Assembly: GCA_023055425.1 (NCBI GenBank)
Contig: JALGPY010000009.1
Coordinates: 33,833,275-33,897,274, forward strand
DNA: 64,000 nucleotides
Source: Linanthus parryae
Lineage: Eukaryota; Streptophyta; Magnoliopsida; Ericales; Polemoniaceae
Reading direction: 5' to 3'
Shown here: in pieces, positions 12,183-24,090 of the stretch
Numbering within the stretch: the stretch's first letter is position 1
Layout: the number at the start of each line of letters is the position of its first letter
The notes under the pieces: generated by a model
The model's input: only the letters and a program-made list of their open reading frames with translations
What the model was told of the DNA's origin: nothing
Database searches by the model: none
Position numbers and translations under genes: made by a program

Positions 12183-12608
12183 ATGAAGGACAAGAATGTT
12201 GTTGCTATTTCAACTAGGAGATATAAATGGATACATGCACATAAACTCTTGCTTCTCTTTATCATCCTCAAAGTATTCATTGCACATATCCTCCCTACTT
12301 TTCACCCACCTCCTCTACCGCCGCTCGATCGTCGAACTCAGCGAATCCGACCTCTTGAACTTCTCCCATCTTCTTCTTCCCGACATCCTCCCCACCCGAA
12401 TCTCAAATTTTCGACGACTTCGCCGCCATCTGGTTCAAACCCAGTGAGTAGTAAAGATGGATTTGGGTCCTGGTTTACCATTCTTATGAGCCGAATTTGG
12501 GCTCTTTGTTACAGATATGGAATGAGGGAGAACTACCAATGCTTCCTATGCCGCCTCTCGCCGTCGTTTGCCGCCGCAGCCTCCAGATCTGGGGAAGAAA
12601 GAAGATAG
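12183..12608 (+). other. Possible exon-intron relic, unrecognised
   Basis: A C/T-rich stretch follows a TATA-like 'gatataaatgg' (12219-12229). A GT...AG segment of 71 bp (12444-12514; GTGAGT donor, TTACAG acceptor after a T-rich tract) looks like a short plant intron. Reading frames run through both sides but resemble nothing I know and are rich in S, P and R. It may be a degraded gene 5' end, a UTR, or chance. Transcript evidence would decide. Confidence 0.25.
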
Positions 12609-12632
12609 ATAAGGAAGGAGAGGCAGCATATA

Positions 12633-12754
12633 GGCTTAGTTTGGAAAAGATAGATTATTGAGTGAGTTGTTGAGATGAAGTGTTTTGTCTCTATCTGCTC
12701 ATCTAAACCACACATTCAATAATCTATCCAATAATATATTTCCCAAACTAGAGG
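12633..12754. mobile_element. Small MITE with AGTTTGG inverted repeats
   Basis: About 122 bp. The left arm GGCTTAGTTTGGAAAAGATAG and the right arm (reverse complement CCTCTAGTTTGGGAAATAT) form an imperfect inverted repeat, and internal arms 'agattattgagtg' and 'cattcaataatct' also pair. The target duplication is not clear. The GTTTGG core recalls PIF/Harbinger-type or hAT-type plant MITEs; family is uncertain. Confidence 0.5.
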
Positions 12755-13395
12755 GGTAAAATGCAATCATTTCTTTTAGAAATTTTTTTTAGGACACTCT
12801 AAAACTTTAAATTTTGGTTCAATTAGGTGTTTCCTCTAATAATGTATTTATTTGGTTCTTTTTATTTGTACTTTCATACTAGGTATTCACTTCCACCATT
12901 TAACCATTGGGAAGAAGGTATTCACTTCCACGATTAAACCATTGGAAAGCAATTAGAATTGTCAAATATAATCTATAATTTACATACTTTTAAAAAGTGT
13001 TAATTTAAGAAGTTACATATATAATCCATTATGGGAAGGGAAGTGGAATTGGTGGAATCCAGTTTTTCGGTTATGTATCTAGTAGTGACTAAAATAACTC
13101 CAGTATATATGGAGTTTAAGAGTGATTATGGTCGATCGTTTGTTAGTCTAAAACTGTAGACATTATTTCACATATAGCTACTTCATAGTAATCACTGCAT
13201 GCATATCTAAGTCTAGTTTATAAGTTCTCAATCTTCTTGAATGATTTTTTGGCTCTCTGTCTACTTCGTTCTTTTTCTCTCTTGTGTAGCAGCAGCATGA
13301 GCTCTTTTTCGCCCCCCCCCCCCCCCCCAAAAGCATGGACGCAAACTCATGTTCATTCGTGGAGCATGAGCAGCTTGATGAACATAGCCACGTCA
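12755..13395. other. Unassigned spacer
   Basis: No gene or element recognised. 'aggtattcacttccac' occurs twice about 35 bp apart (12881 and 12917). A 17-base C run stands at 13312-13328; the ORFs crossing it are low-complexity artefacts. Confidence 0.5.
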
Positions 13396-14806
13396 TGTGA
13401 CGCCCCGGAACCCAGGGGTCAATTTAGGATAAAATAGTGACAAATATAACCCAGCACGGCGATCCAACCAGCACCACCCGCGATTCACCACGGGTGCCAA
13501 AGCAAAGACTCGTCTGCCAAACAGGTACAGTCTGAGCCATTAGCTCAAGTACCAAAAACAATATCGTATTTCAATAAAAAATGATTCTTTTATTTAATAA
13601 AATATGATACAGCGGTACGTGACTCTTATTTTGAAAAGTGATATTTATATACAAGGAAACCGATACAATAATCATAATAACATGTCTCTATCAATAAGCT
13701 ATCTCGCTGATTCTACCTTCTGATCCGTCCGTCGTAACCTGCAAACACTGTTATGGGGTGGGCTTGCGCCCAGTAGGTCGTTCACCGCAACAGTAGGGTG
13801 AAATGCAATAAACGATACAATTATAGCAGGTTGCACGTAATATCACATATCACGTAATAATCATTTAGCACATAATAACATGCGAACAGATGGTAACAAC
13901 ATTAAACGGATCGACATATATTTAACACGAAGCATGCTGATATACCATAAGCGATAATAATATTATAAACTGCATAACCCCCTACCTCAATAATAGTATC
14001 TGATAACAACTTTGAGATAATAACAGCAGCTTCATGTATAGAGTAACACCAGTATCTCTCTTTCATTTATCAATAACTAACTCGAGTCTCGAATGGGAAA
14101 TAACTATAACATTGGACCCTATTTATAGAAGAAGTCGACCAATCACGTCGCGATGTGTCATAGGGAGACGTTGCAGTCATGCAAGGAAGGATTGGTTAGG
14201 ACGTGACACATGTCAAACACATGTCGCACACACATAGAGGGGGTGCCACACGATGACACACAACAGGGTTATGTGTCAGAAGCATATGACTTGCAGTAGG
14301 ACACGTGTCGCGCATGTAACAGAAGCTACCACACGACGACACGCAGTAGGGTTGTGTGTCAAACATCTAGGACAGGGGCTAAGGTAGTGACATGTGTCAC
14401 CCTACGTGTCAATCATGTAGTAACACATATACGGGCTAACATATTACATGCCATTATGTACTAATCATGATTAACTAAGCTAATTAACACTTAAACGGAT
14501 GATTCTTACTAATTATTTCCTAAATAATTTTTATCCTGAATTTAGCGATTAAAGAAGATATTAATAATTCTGGTGTATTTTTGGACGAGCTTAACTATCA
14601 TAGTTTCACAATTATGAGTTCATCTATCAGGATACTAAATAACATAAAATTCATTAAAGTAATATAAGCTTCAGAAACACAACCACTACATAATTAAACA
14701 ACTAGACTGCATACAATAGCAATTAAGCATGCTTACAAGTTACGTGAAAAACACATATTCATAGTAAATACAAGTATTTCATACTTTCTAAAAATCGGAT
14801 ATTACA
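13396..14806 (-). repeat. 3' LTR of miniature Del-like element (minus strand)
   Basis: On the minus strand the LTR starts TGTAATATCC at 14806 and ends at about 13396 (plus strand TGTGACGCCCCGGAACC). The minus-strand TATA box TATAAAT is at 14121-14127. About 500 bp of it aligns closely with the second LTR from 15168. The start and the adjacent PPT are of the Del/Tekay chromovirus style. Confidence 0.75.
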
Positions 14807-15167
14807 ATCTACCCCACTTAAAGAAATTACGTCCCGAAATTTAAAACAAGACTCAAATATTTTATTTATAAATCAGTCACGTACCTGAGTCATCACCTTT
14901 GACAAACTTGTACCAACTTGGGGAATGTGTCACATACAACCTTAGTTGTGCAAACCTAATATCTAATCATCTGATATCACAATCATCAATAACCGAGTCC
15001 ACGAATCAACGGCCACAACCAAGCACTGATTCCACACCATTTCTCACTTTGGCAGAGCTCTGTCATCGGATCTGCAACTCAAAATCAGTTAACATCAAAG
15101 CCTAGTAAAAACCCATACTAGCCCATCGTCCCAAAATAGAGCATCGTCGTGCTCTATGATACCATGT
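14807..15167 (-). other. Internal region of the miniature Del-like element: PPT, 0.36 kb, PBS
   Basis: Only about 360 bp separate the two LTRs. At the left, the minus strand shows 'aatttcgggacgtaatttc' followed by the polypurine tract 'aagtggggtagat' (about 14808-14820). At the right, TGGTATCATAGAGC (minus strand, 15151-15164) is a tRNA-Met-like primer binding site, 3 nt from the LTR. No coding sequence remains. The element is a deletion derivative or a TRIM/LARD-like non-autonomous form. Confidence 0.7.
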
Positions 15168-15670
15168 TGTGACGCCCCGGAACCCAGGGGTAAATTTAGG
15201 ATAAAATAGTGGAAAATATAACCCGGCACGAAGATCCAACCAGCACGACCTGCGATTCACCGCGGGTGCCAAAATAAAGACTCGGCTGCGAAATAGGTAC
15301 CGTCTGAGCCACCATCTCAGGTACTAAAGATAATATAGTATTTCAATAAACACTGATTCCTTTATTTAAGAAAATATGATACAGTGGTACTTGACTCATA
15401 TTTTGAAAAGAGATATTTATATACAAGGAAGCTGGTACAATAATCAAAATAGCATGTCTCTATCAATCAGCTATCTCACTAAATCTACCTTCTGATCCAT
15501 CCCACTAACCTGCAAACACTGTTAGGGGGTGAGCTCGCGCCCAGTAGGTCGTTCATCGCAACAATAAGGTGAAATACAATTAACAATATAATTATAACAG
15601 GTTACACGTAATATCACATATCACGCAATAATCATTTAGCACATAATAACATGTGAAAAGATGATAAAAA
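15168..15670 (-). repeat. 5' LTR of miniature Del-like element, truncated by Athila-2
   Basis: It aligns with 13396 onward ('tgacgccccggaacccaggg') for about 500 bp and stops where Athila-2 begins at 15671. The remainder is not found after Athila-2, whose own right end is truncated, so a deletion removed both. Confidence 0.75.
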
Positions 15671-15844
15671 TGATAGCGCCTTTTAGGAGCTATATTTCTT
15701 TAGCACTTACCACATGTTTGATAGGTTTTTGGAGATTTTTTGAGCCTAATATTGTTGATATGAGCATGATCTATCACTTGTTCCTTCATATGCAAAATGT
15801 TAGTCCAAGAATGTTCTTTATGTTTATTTTTGCTTAATTTGTTG
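15671..15844 (+). repeat. Athila-2 5' LTR, left segment
   Basis: Starts TGATAGCGCC like 35473 and 6024 and is cut at 15844 by copia-P. The last five bases TGTTG (15840-15844) are repeated at 29114-29118, after which the LTR resumes. Preceding AAAAA (15666-15670) may be the Athila-2 target duplication, untestable because the right end is lost. Confidence 0.85.
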
Positions 15845-16226
15845 TGAAAGTGTGAGCGTGCAAGTGGTAATAAAGCGAAGATACTCTAGAAGGGCGGGGG
15901 TTTAATAGAGTATGCCAACTTTTTGTAAAACTTGCTAAGATAATAAGATCTTGTGAAAGCTAGTGAAGTTCAAGGCCTTGAAAATAAGTTTAAGCCTTTG
16001 GAATGAAATATATTTTTGAATGGATCAGTCAAGCCTTTTTCAAGGCCTTGAAAAGAGTTTCAAATCCTTGAAAAGTAGACAAGTTTGAATGCTTGTAAAA
16101 CCGAGTAAGTAAAGAAACTGTAAATGCAAGAGACAAATGATTTATAGAGTTCAATCCACTTGGACCTAATCTCTACCTCAGGGATCTAATCCCTGCAGGA
16201 TTTTCAACACAATTCTTATTAATCAA
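15845..16226 (-). repeat. Copia-P 3' LTR remnant
   Basis: It matches 27824-28187 of the other LTR, from TGAAAGTGTGAG to 'cttattaatcaa', with clear substitutions and one extra palindrome-bearing stretch (about 16051-16078). At about 16226 it joins pol sequence directly; the remaining 0.9 kb of LTR is gone. The pair is clearly more diverged than the copia-A LTRs, so copia-P is older. Confidence 0.8.
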
Positions 16227-17323
16227 GTAGTGGATTTGTCACTTGTATCCTTCTGATCATCTTTTCCAAGGCTTTGAGGCTTATTTTCAAGGCCTTGAGC
16301 ACCACTTTCAAGGTCTTGAAAAATTCTTCTGTTTTCTTCAGAGCCTTTCTTTAATCCCAGTGGATACTCAATCTCTTCCTCTGATTCATGCTTGTTCAAA
16401 TTCAAGTCTGCAAAATTTTCACTCAAAGAACCATCATAGCTTTTATCAAAAATAACATGAATGCTCTCTTCAACCAGTTTGGTTCTTTTATTGTAAACTC
16501 TATAAGCTTAGCTATTCAGAGAGTAACCAAGAAAAATACCTTCATCACTTCTTGCATCAAACATACCAAGATTGTCTTTTCCATTGTTATGGATAAAACA
16601 CGTCATCCAAAGGGCTTGAAGTATGAAATGTTTGGCTTCCTCCCTTTGAATAGTTCATAGGGGGTCTTCTTTAGGATAGGTCTGATCAAGCACCTATTTA
16701 GTATATAGTTTGCTGTATTCACAGCTTTTGCACAATAATGTTTTGGCAACTTGTTTTCAAGAAGCATTGTCCTTGACATATCCTCAAGAGTACTGCTCTT
16801 TCTTTCAACAACACCATTCTGTTGAGGAGTTCTTGGAGCAGAAAATTTATGATAAATACCATGCTTATCACAGAACAAATAAAATTCTAATTGATCAAAT
16901 TCTCTACCATGATCACTTCTAATTGAAGCTACAGGTAGGTTTTTCATAGTTTGAAGTTCACTGCAAAGCTTTGAAAATTCAGAGAGGGCTTCAGATTTTT
17001 CTTTGAGAAACATAACCCAAGTAAATCTGGAAAAATCATCTACAACAACTAGCATATACCTTTTACCTTTTGGACTAGGAGTTCTCATAGGACCACAGAG
17101 ATCCATATGAAGCATTTCAATGGGTCTAGTTGTACTTACAAACATCTTTGTCTTGAAAGAGCTTCTGGTCTGCTTTCCCTGAGCACAAGCTTTGCACAAT
17201 TCATCTTCTTTGAACTTAATGGATGGCAATCCTCTTACCAAGTATTTGGAAATCAACTTGTTCAAAGTATGCAAACTAATATGACCAAGCTTCCTGTACC
17301 AAAGCTTTGAATCCTCTTTCAAG
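16227..17323 (-). pseudogene. Copia-P GAG-pre-integrase end and integrase, truncated
   Basis: Reading right to left, the HHCC zinc domain ends the pre-integrase part ('YRKLGHISLHTLNKL', 'CKACAQG'). The rve core has the catalytic D in 'LHMDLCGPM', D in 'SDHGREF' and E in 'QQNGVVERK', so the D,D,E triad is complete. An open frame runs 17352-16603; beyond a frame break the C-terminal extension continues to a stop at about 16223, at the junction with LTR sequence. RT and RNase H are deleted. The palindrome appears within the coding sequence near 16264-16320. The frame enters copia-A at 17323 and resumes at 25530. Confidence 0.82.
17319..17323. repeat. Left target-site duplication of copia-A (TCAAG)
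   Basis: TCAAG here equals 25530-25534 right of the element. The duplicated site is half of a TTCAAGGCCTTGAG palindrome belonging to copia-P. Confidence 0.9.
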
Positions 17324-18762
17324 TGTTGGAATTGTGCCCTAGAGGCAATCAATTAATTGTGGCAGATATATGGATTTACGATTCATTATGTTATCGATAT
17401 GGAGATATGCTAACATGAATGAAGTCCTTAGAATATAAGGTGTTATATTCTTAAATATCCCTAGTCAATTATAATGATTAATGGGACAATCATCTATAGA
17501 CTAGTGTGGGGTTGGATTGATATGGAGATATCACGATCCAACACATGGGTATGCATTAGGAGTAATGGCATACTGGATTGACCCACGACGAAAAGGATAC
17601 ATTAGATTATGTGAAGTCACAATCGCTTTTCGTAGTGCTAATATTATTGCAATCCTTGGACTTGAAGTCACTAGATACTCTAGTTGTGAAATATTGCGCT
17701 TTGATGTTATCAAACGTTACACCGTAACTGGGTAATCATAAAGGTGGCTATCGGGCGTGATAGGAAGCAAGCTTAGATATCGTAGTGATGTAGATAGGAT
17801 TTGTCCCTCCCACATAATGGGGGTAAATATCCACGGCCACTCGAGGGATGAGGCTTATTGAATGTCTGGCCAGACTCAGATAAATTAATATAGAGATATT
17901 AATGTTATCTGCAAGTATAAGCATATTCCCAGGATCGAGGAACTATGGATTGGATATACGAGTGTGACTATTTATGTCTCGTGTCCAATCCGGATATGGA
18001 GACAAAGGGATAATGCAATATGACATATTGGGCACAAAGGTTTGTCGGGATCACTGACTATTTCTATTGGTTGGGTGGCATGGATGTGTTGCTAGACACC
18101 GCTCCATGTTAGTAATAGTTACTACCAACTATATAGAAACCTATGGGGTCACACGTCAAATAGAGTAGAGCTAGATTTGGGATTAATTAATATGGATTAA
18201 TTAATAGAAGGATCATTGTGCAACACCTTGCAAACTTAGTAGGACTAATTTGCAAGGAAGGGAATAATTCTAGTTCATCTAGAATTAGGAAACTCTTTTA
18301 TGGAAACAACAAGGAGATGTTGGAGTATATAAAGGAGGCTCTAGCTTCCTTCCCAACACATGAGTTATTATTAGTCATAACACAAAAGTGGGAGAGAGCA
18401 AAAGAGAGAGCAAGACAAGGAGCTAGGGCCGAAACCCTAGCCACCCGTCCGCCCCTCTCCCCGACGGCAAAGAGAGGTCGCCCCTCTCTTGTGCCTTTGG
18501 TGATTTGTTGCTTTGATCTTCATCCCTCTTCCTCCAAGGTTCAAGCTAGCACTTGATTGAAGGAAGAATCTAGATCTCACCTCTAGACGTGGATCAACCG
18601 TAGAGACGAGGACATCATTCTTCGTGTGATCTCACAAATCAAAAGGTACACATCTTCTATGTCCTTGATCATGTTATGATGTCTCTTCCTGTGATCCTTG
18701 GTGGGCTTTGAGTAGGATTAATTTTTGTTATTCCGCTGCGTTACCTACGTCAAAACCCAACA
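17324..18762 (+). repeat. Copia-A 5' LTR
   Basis: 1439 bp, TGTTGGAATT...CCCAACA. TATATAAAG at 18326-18334 is the likely core promoter, the same motif and place as in the 3' LTR (25093-25101) and in the copia-B right LTR (53678-53686). A GC-rich transcribed leader follows (about 18424-18490). Confidence 0.92.
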
Positions 18763-18763
18763 G

Positions 18764-18775
18764 TGGTATCAGAGC
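18764..18775 (+). other. Copia-A primer binding site
   Basis: TGGTATCAGAGC, the complement of the initiator tRNA-Met 3' end, begins one base after the LTR. Confidence 0.9.
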
Positions 18776-21700
18776 AACAGGTCGTAGAGCATAACATGAT
18801 ATTATGTGTTTACGATTTCAGTTCATACACCGTATTATTGTTTATTACGCGAAAACTGAAAAAATTGGCATAGTAGATGCAATATTGAATTTGATTCAAT
18901 CAAAAAGGACCCAATTTAACATTGGATGTTAGAATTGGTGAGTTTAATCACATAGGATGTGAATAATTGGGTTCTTGAAAAATTAGGGTTCATGAGCACA
19001 TGCTTGGAAAGGGGTTTTCCAAGTATGGAATTAATTAAACTTGGGCAACAAGGAAGAAGTTGTTTTGGAAACAACTAAACTTGGGAAACAAGTAAGAAGT
19101 TGTTTATGGAAACAACTAAACTTGGGAACCAAGGAAAGAATTATTTTGGAAACAATACCATAAGGGTGTTTTGGAAACAACCCAACAAGGAAGGAATTGT
19201 TTATGGAAACAATTCCATATATTGTTTATGAAAATAATTCCATGAATTGTTTATGGAAACAATTCCATGAGGAGGTGTGGCCCATGTAGGGACCGCCCCT
19301 CTCTCTCCTTGCCGCCCAAGTAACACACGGCACAAGAGGGGCCGGCACACCCTAGCACACGGCCTAGCCGTGTGGGCTAGGGGCCGGCCGGCCCGGGCCT
19401 AGTGTGGCGGTTCCTTGGTTGATTTCGGCCATTCTTTGGTAAATCCTTTTGACCGTTGTGAAACCCTAGTTACCCAATTTCATTAAAATTAAACAAGCGC
19501 GTTAAAAATTGGTTTTAACTGTATTATGTGCTTTATTGCATGGTGGATGGATATGGCCTAGGATTGTGGATGTTTATTGTTTTGTGGTTTGGTTTACGGC
19601 CTGCGAGCTGATCAAATTAATGTAATAATTAATTAGGTTTTACGGCCTGCGAGTCGTCTCTTTTCTCCTCGACATGTGAGGCTTTTTGTTATTTATTTAT
19701 TCTAGATGTTAGGCTAGAATTAGAAATATTTAGTTGATAGCCAAGAACATGGAGAAGAAGACCGGAGAACCAAAGGAGCCAAAAGACATCCCTAGACGCG
19801 CAGCTATGGTAAGGCACATGGAGATGAGCTCGGCACTTTAGGGCAATTAGATATTATCATTGGCTTGATAATATCATTAGTCTAGGGGCCATATCCATGC
19901 CACGTTTTTTTTATTTTGTGGATGTTTATTATTTATGTCTTGTTATTTATTTTTGTGTGTATGGCGATACTAGCAAAACGTTAACAAGATAATAATAAAC
20001 AAGGTTGGTCTTTTATTGTGGATGGCCCAATCCAAATAAGTAGACCATGTTGATAAGATCAACCAAACAACTTAAAAGAAATCCCTCAATTAAATATTGC
20101 GTTTTGCCTTCTCTTGTCAAAACACCCTTCATGATCATGGCCTATTAAAATTCGGGCTTGCCAAAGCAAGGCGATTTTAATTTTTCATGATGTGTTGCGG
20201 ACGACGCAAGCTAGTAATGCGTGTATGTTGAAACCAAGAGGTTGGACGCAACTAGGCAAGAGTCAATTGGATTGATGAGCTTAGAGGCATGACAATTAGG
20301 TGTTATCTAAAGGATAAAGAATAAAAGGAATTTATTCGCCTAATTGGACCAAGAGTTGCATGGGATGCAATTGGAATGGTTCCTACCTAAATAACCAATT
20401 CTTGGGTGACTTGCCAAAGCAAGCTCAAGAAGAAGTGAAAAAGGGATCTTGGACCCACTAGAAAATATATAAAATATTTTCCGCATTAATGGTGAGGGCT
20501 ATTAATCCGAGAAAAATAGTGGGAGCTATATTTAATAATTTAAATCCTTGTTGAATATAGTTATACGTCACAATGCTTTGCATAATCCTATAAGTGTTGA
20601 ATACCCATCGCATTAAACAAACAAACGCGACTTTATGTCCATGAGATGGACAAGATGTCTGGAATCTATTTTCTAGATTGGTATAAAATCGAGAATTGTT
20701 CTCAAGTAAAGGAAATATGTTGTACATTGTAGAGCATAAATTTCTCTTCCCACCAACTACCAAAACGCACTAAAGCCTTATGGAAGGAACATCAAAGAAT
20801 GGTTCTTTGGATGTAACTTGTCGCATGTCAAGCTCCCATGGACTCTGAGCTTTGGAAGCAAGATGAGAAATTTGGAGGCATGTGATATGATCATACGAGC
20901 TTGTCATGAAAGGCTTGAGGAGTTGCTCCACTTTGCAATCTCTTGCTTAGCACTAGTCATAGTCAAGATGGAATAAGTTCGGGCTTGTCAAAGCAAGGCG
21001 ACTTAGTTCATCGAGATGTGACGCGACGACACAAGTTAGTAATGTGTGACTGCTGAAGCAAGAGGTGAAGCGCAAACTAAGCTATCTCAATAGGATTGAA
21101 AGCTTAGATATTGGGAGTTATCTATAAGATAGATAAAGAATATATAGTTATTCTCCCAAGTGGACCAAGAATTGCATTGGATGCAATTACAGTTTTGTTT
21201 TAAAGTTGATTTACTCAATATGATTGAAAAATCACTAAACAAAACACTCATAATGGGCATGGGCAAAAGCTGCTAATAGTTAACAGCATGGGTAAGGGCA
21301 AATGGTTTGCGCCGAACCCATGAGTATAAAGCAAGCATGTTGCTAAAACCAAGTTGCCTTGAAGTCCCATAGGTGGTGTAGAGGAAGAGAGACTACCCAA
21401 AGTACATGGAAGTAAATAATAAAGGAATTATGAATTCCGACTTAGGTATTTTATTATAAAATTCAATATGTCTATCTCATCATCAAGAGTATATGACACT
21501 AGATGAGGATCTCACATTTATAGAAATGTGAAGGATCTCAAGAGACGAAGACAATTGGATAAGGAAGAAATAATCCTACACGTGAGGCTATGAAGCAAAG
21601 GGTTGCTGAAAAGTCGTAAGGAATTATTTATACCTTTCATAAATTGTTCATGAATTAGACAAAAGGGATAATGTCCCTGCTATGAGTAGGACCATTATCA

Positions 21701-24078
21701 TAGTTTCTTGTTTGGACAAGAAAGCTCCTTATCATAATAAAAGGACAAATGTTGTTCCATTTATTATGGTATGCATTATTGTAATGCAATTTTGTCTAAG
21801 TGGATTCTATATCCATGATCATGATAATTTCATCTATAACATTAATACCTAGAGGTTTGCATATAATGATATGAACTTCACTTATCTTTAGCATTATCGT
21901 TTAGGCCCCATAAATAAGAGATACATATCTAGAATTCCATTAGGATGGATTTCTGGGACTCATTTGATTATTGAATCATGTGAGACATGTAAGACTTATT
22001 AGGCAAAGATATGATCTTTTGGGAATCATACATATTGATGTATGAAGGCCGCTAAGCACAAATACTAAAGATGGTTTTAGTACTTCATCATATTTACTGA
22101 TGGGATCAGAGAAATATGGATTTGTGTATCTTATGAAGAAACAAATCAGAATCCTTTGAATTGTTCAAAGTATTCAGGAATGAAGTAGAGAACCAACTTG
22201 GAAAAAGTATTTAGACTCTACGATTGGATCATAGAAGAAAATACTTGAGCCAAGAGTTTGACAAGAATCTATGGGAGTATTGGATATGATCCAAAACTCG
22301 CTCCACCTAGCACGCCACATGGGTTTGGCATGTCTAAAAGGAGAGTTCGATCCTTGTAGGACACGGTTCGGACCATGATGAGTCAAACAGAACTTCCAGT
22401 TTACTTTTAGGGGCTATGTTCCAATTACAGCAAATTTCGCCCTTAACCTTGTTCCATCAAAAACGTATTATGAAAGACACCATATGAGATATGGACTAGG
22501 AAGTGTCCTAGTATGTCATTCATGGATATTTGGGGTTATGAGGTTTATGTAAAAGAGTTTACAAATAAACTTGGACCCAACCTAATCGAGAACAAACTGT
22601 TTGTTTCTCGAACCACAGTGTTTCTACGAAGAGATTGTCTCTAAAAGAAACAGTGGGAGGACAGTAGAACTTGAAAAGTTCAAGAACCACAATAGAACAT
22701 TGATTCGTTTGATGGAACATGAGCAGGATCACAAGGTGTTGTGGAGCAACCTACTCAGATAACACAAGAACCTCGTAGGACAGGTAGGATATGTCAAGGG
22801 ACTAGAGAAATAAGGATTTCTCATAACCCGTGATATATTGCTCATCGAGATGAGCCTACAACCTATGAGAAGGCCACGTGTGGGCCATTCTCTCAGAAAT
22901 GGCTTGGAGCCATAGGATACGATATGGAATCCATGTATACCAACAAAGTATGGACTTTGGTGGAACCACCTGAATGGGTAGAACCCATAGGGTGCAAGTA
23001 GGTTATGAGGAAACCAACATGGATCGTAATATGATTACTTTTAAGGGACAACTGGTTTGAAAGTGTTTCATGAGAATTCATAGTATAGACTATGACGAAG
23101 TCTTTCCCCAGTTGTGATGCTTAAATCCATTCGCATCTTGCTTGTAGCAATCTGTTTATAGATTGAGTCAAGCTTCTTGGAGATTGGATTCTTCAAATGG
23201 ATGATGCAATCAAAGGAGTTTGGTTCCATCAAAATTGAAGATGATACTTGTGTTTACAAGAAGGTTAGTGGGAGCATAGTTAAATTTCTGGTCTTGTATG
23301 TAGAGACATACTAATCATTGGGAACAATGTCTCTACTCTGCAATCTGTTAAAGATTGGCTAGAGAAATTGATTTCCAATAGTTGAATTAGGCGAGGCAAT
23401 CTATAAAATCTATGGAGATAGATTAAAGTAATTGTTCAGCCTGAGTCATGGTACATATATTGACAAGGTGTTGAAATGGTTCAACGTGAAAAGAATATTG
23501 ATTCTTACCCATGTCACATGGAATTAGTCTTTGGAAGGCTAATTGTCTTACCAATTAGATTGGGAATGGACCGTATGAATTAGATTCACGAGTTACGCCA
23601 TGAGATGTACTAGGCCAGACGTGTCATAAAGCATGACACAAAGATACCAATCAAATCCAAGTGAGGTGTCACTTGATAATTATCAAGATTATCCTTAAGT
23701 ACTTGAGAAGGAATAAAGGATGAACTCTTGATTAATGGAGGATAGGAAAGGTTTACTGTAAGGGGTTACAGTGATGAGAACTTCCATCTGACAAAGAAGA
23801 TTTCAGATTATAGTCGAGTTTTATGTTTTTGTGCTAGAGGGAGTGACTGTGAGCTGGAAAGGTTCCAGGCAAGATTCAGTCACTGATTCTAACATAGAGG
23901 ACTGAGTAAATTAATGCATAAGATGCATTTATTCAGAATATTCAATCTCAATCAAATTGTTGATGGAGGAGATGTGAATATTTGCAAGGTGTCAGCATAT
24001 GTCTCACCCCTACGCAGTGTAAGCGTGGAGGACCGCGCTAGATCAATAGGCATATGATGCAGGAGATTGACTCTAGTG
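18776..24078 (+). pseudogene. Copia-A internal region, decayed gag-pol
   Basis: Parts align with copia-B. The leader corresponds at 19500-20500. Gag debris lies at about 20600-20900 ('gacaagatgtctggaat', then 'atgatatgatcatacg'). Protease/pre-integrase debris lies at about 21640-22020, integrase at about 22040-22640, RT from about 22860, and RNase H with the 3' end to about 24070. Frameshifts and stops occur every few dozen codons. The YVDD box is destroyed (about 23297-23310, where copia-B has YVDD). Part of the leader appears twice (about 20150-20360 and 20975-21190). No product can be made. Confidence 0.75.
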
Positions 24079-24090
24079 CAAGTGGGAGAC
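24079..24090 (+). other. Copia-A polypurine tract
   Basis: 'caagtgggagac' directly precedes the 3' LTR; the same tract stands before the copia-B left LTR (45695-45706). Confidence 0.85.

Noticed and set aside
12183..12608. A confident protein-coding gene
   Set aside because: No family likeness, biased composition and only a suggestive GT-AG pair; kept as a low-confidence relic.
13178..13437. Overlapping ORFs on both strands
   Set aside because: They depend on the 17-base C run and have no family features.
17517..17735. 72-aa ORF that also occurs at 24284-24502
   Set aside because: The identity is only because both lie in the two copia-A LTRs; it is not a conserved gene.
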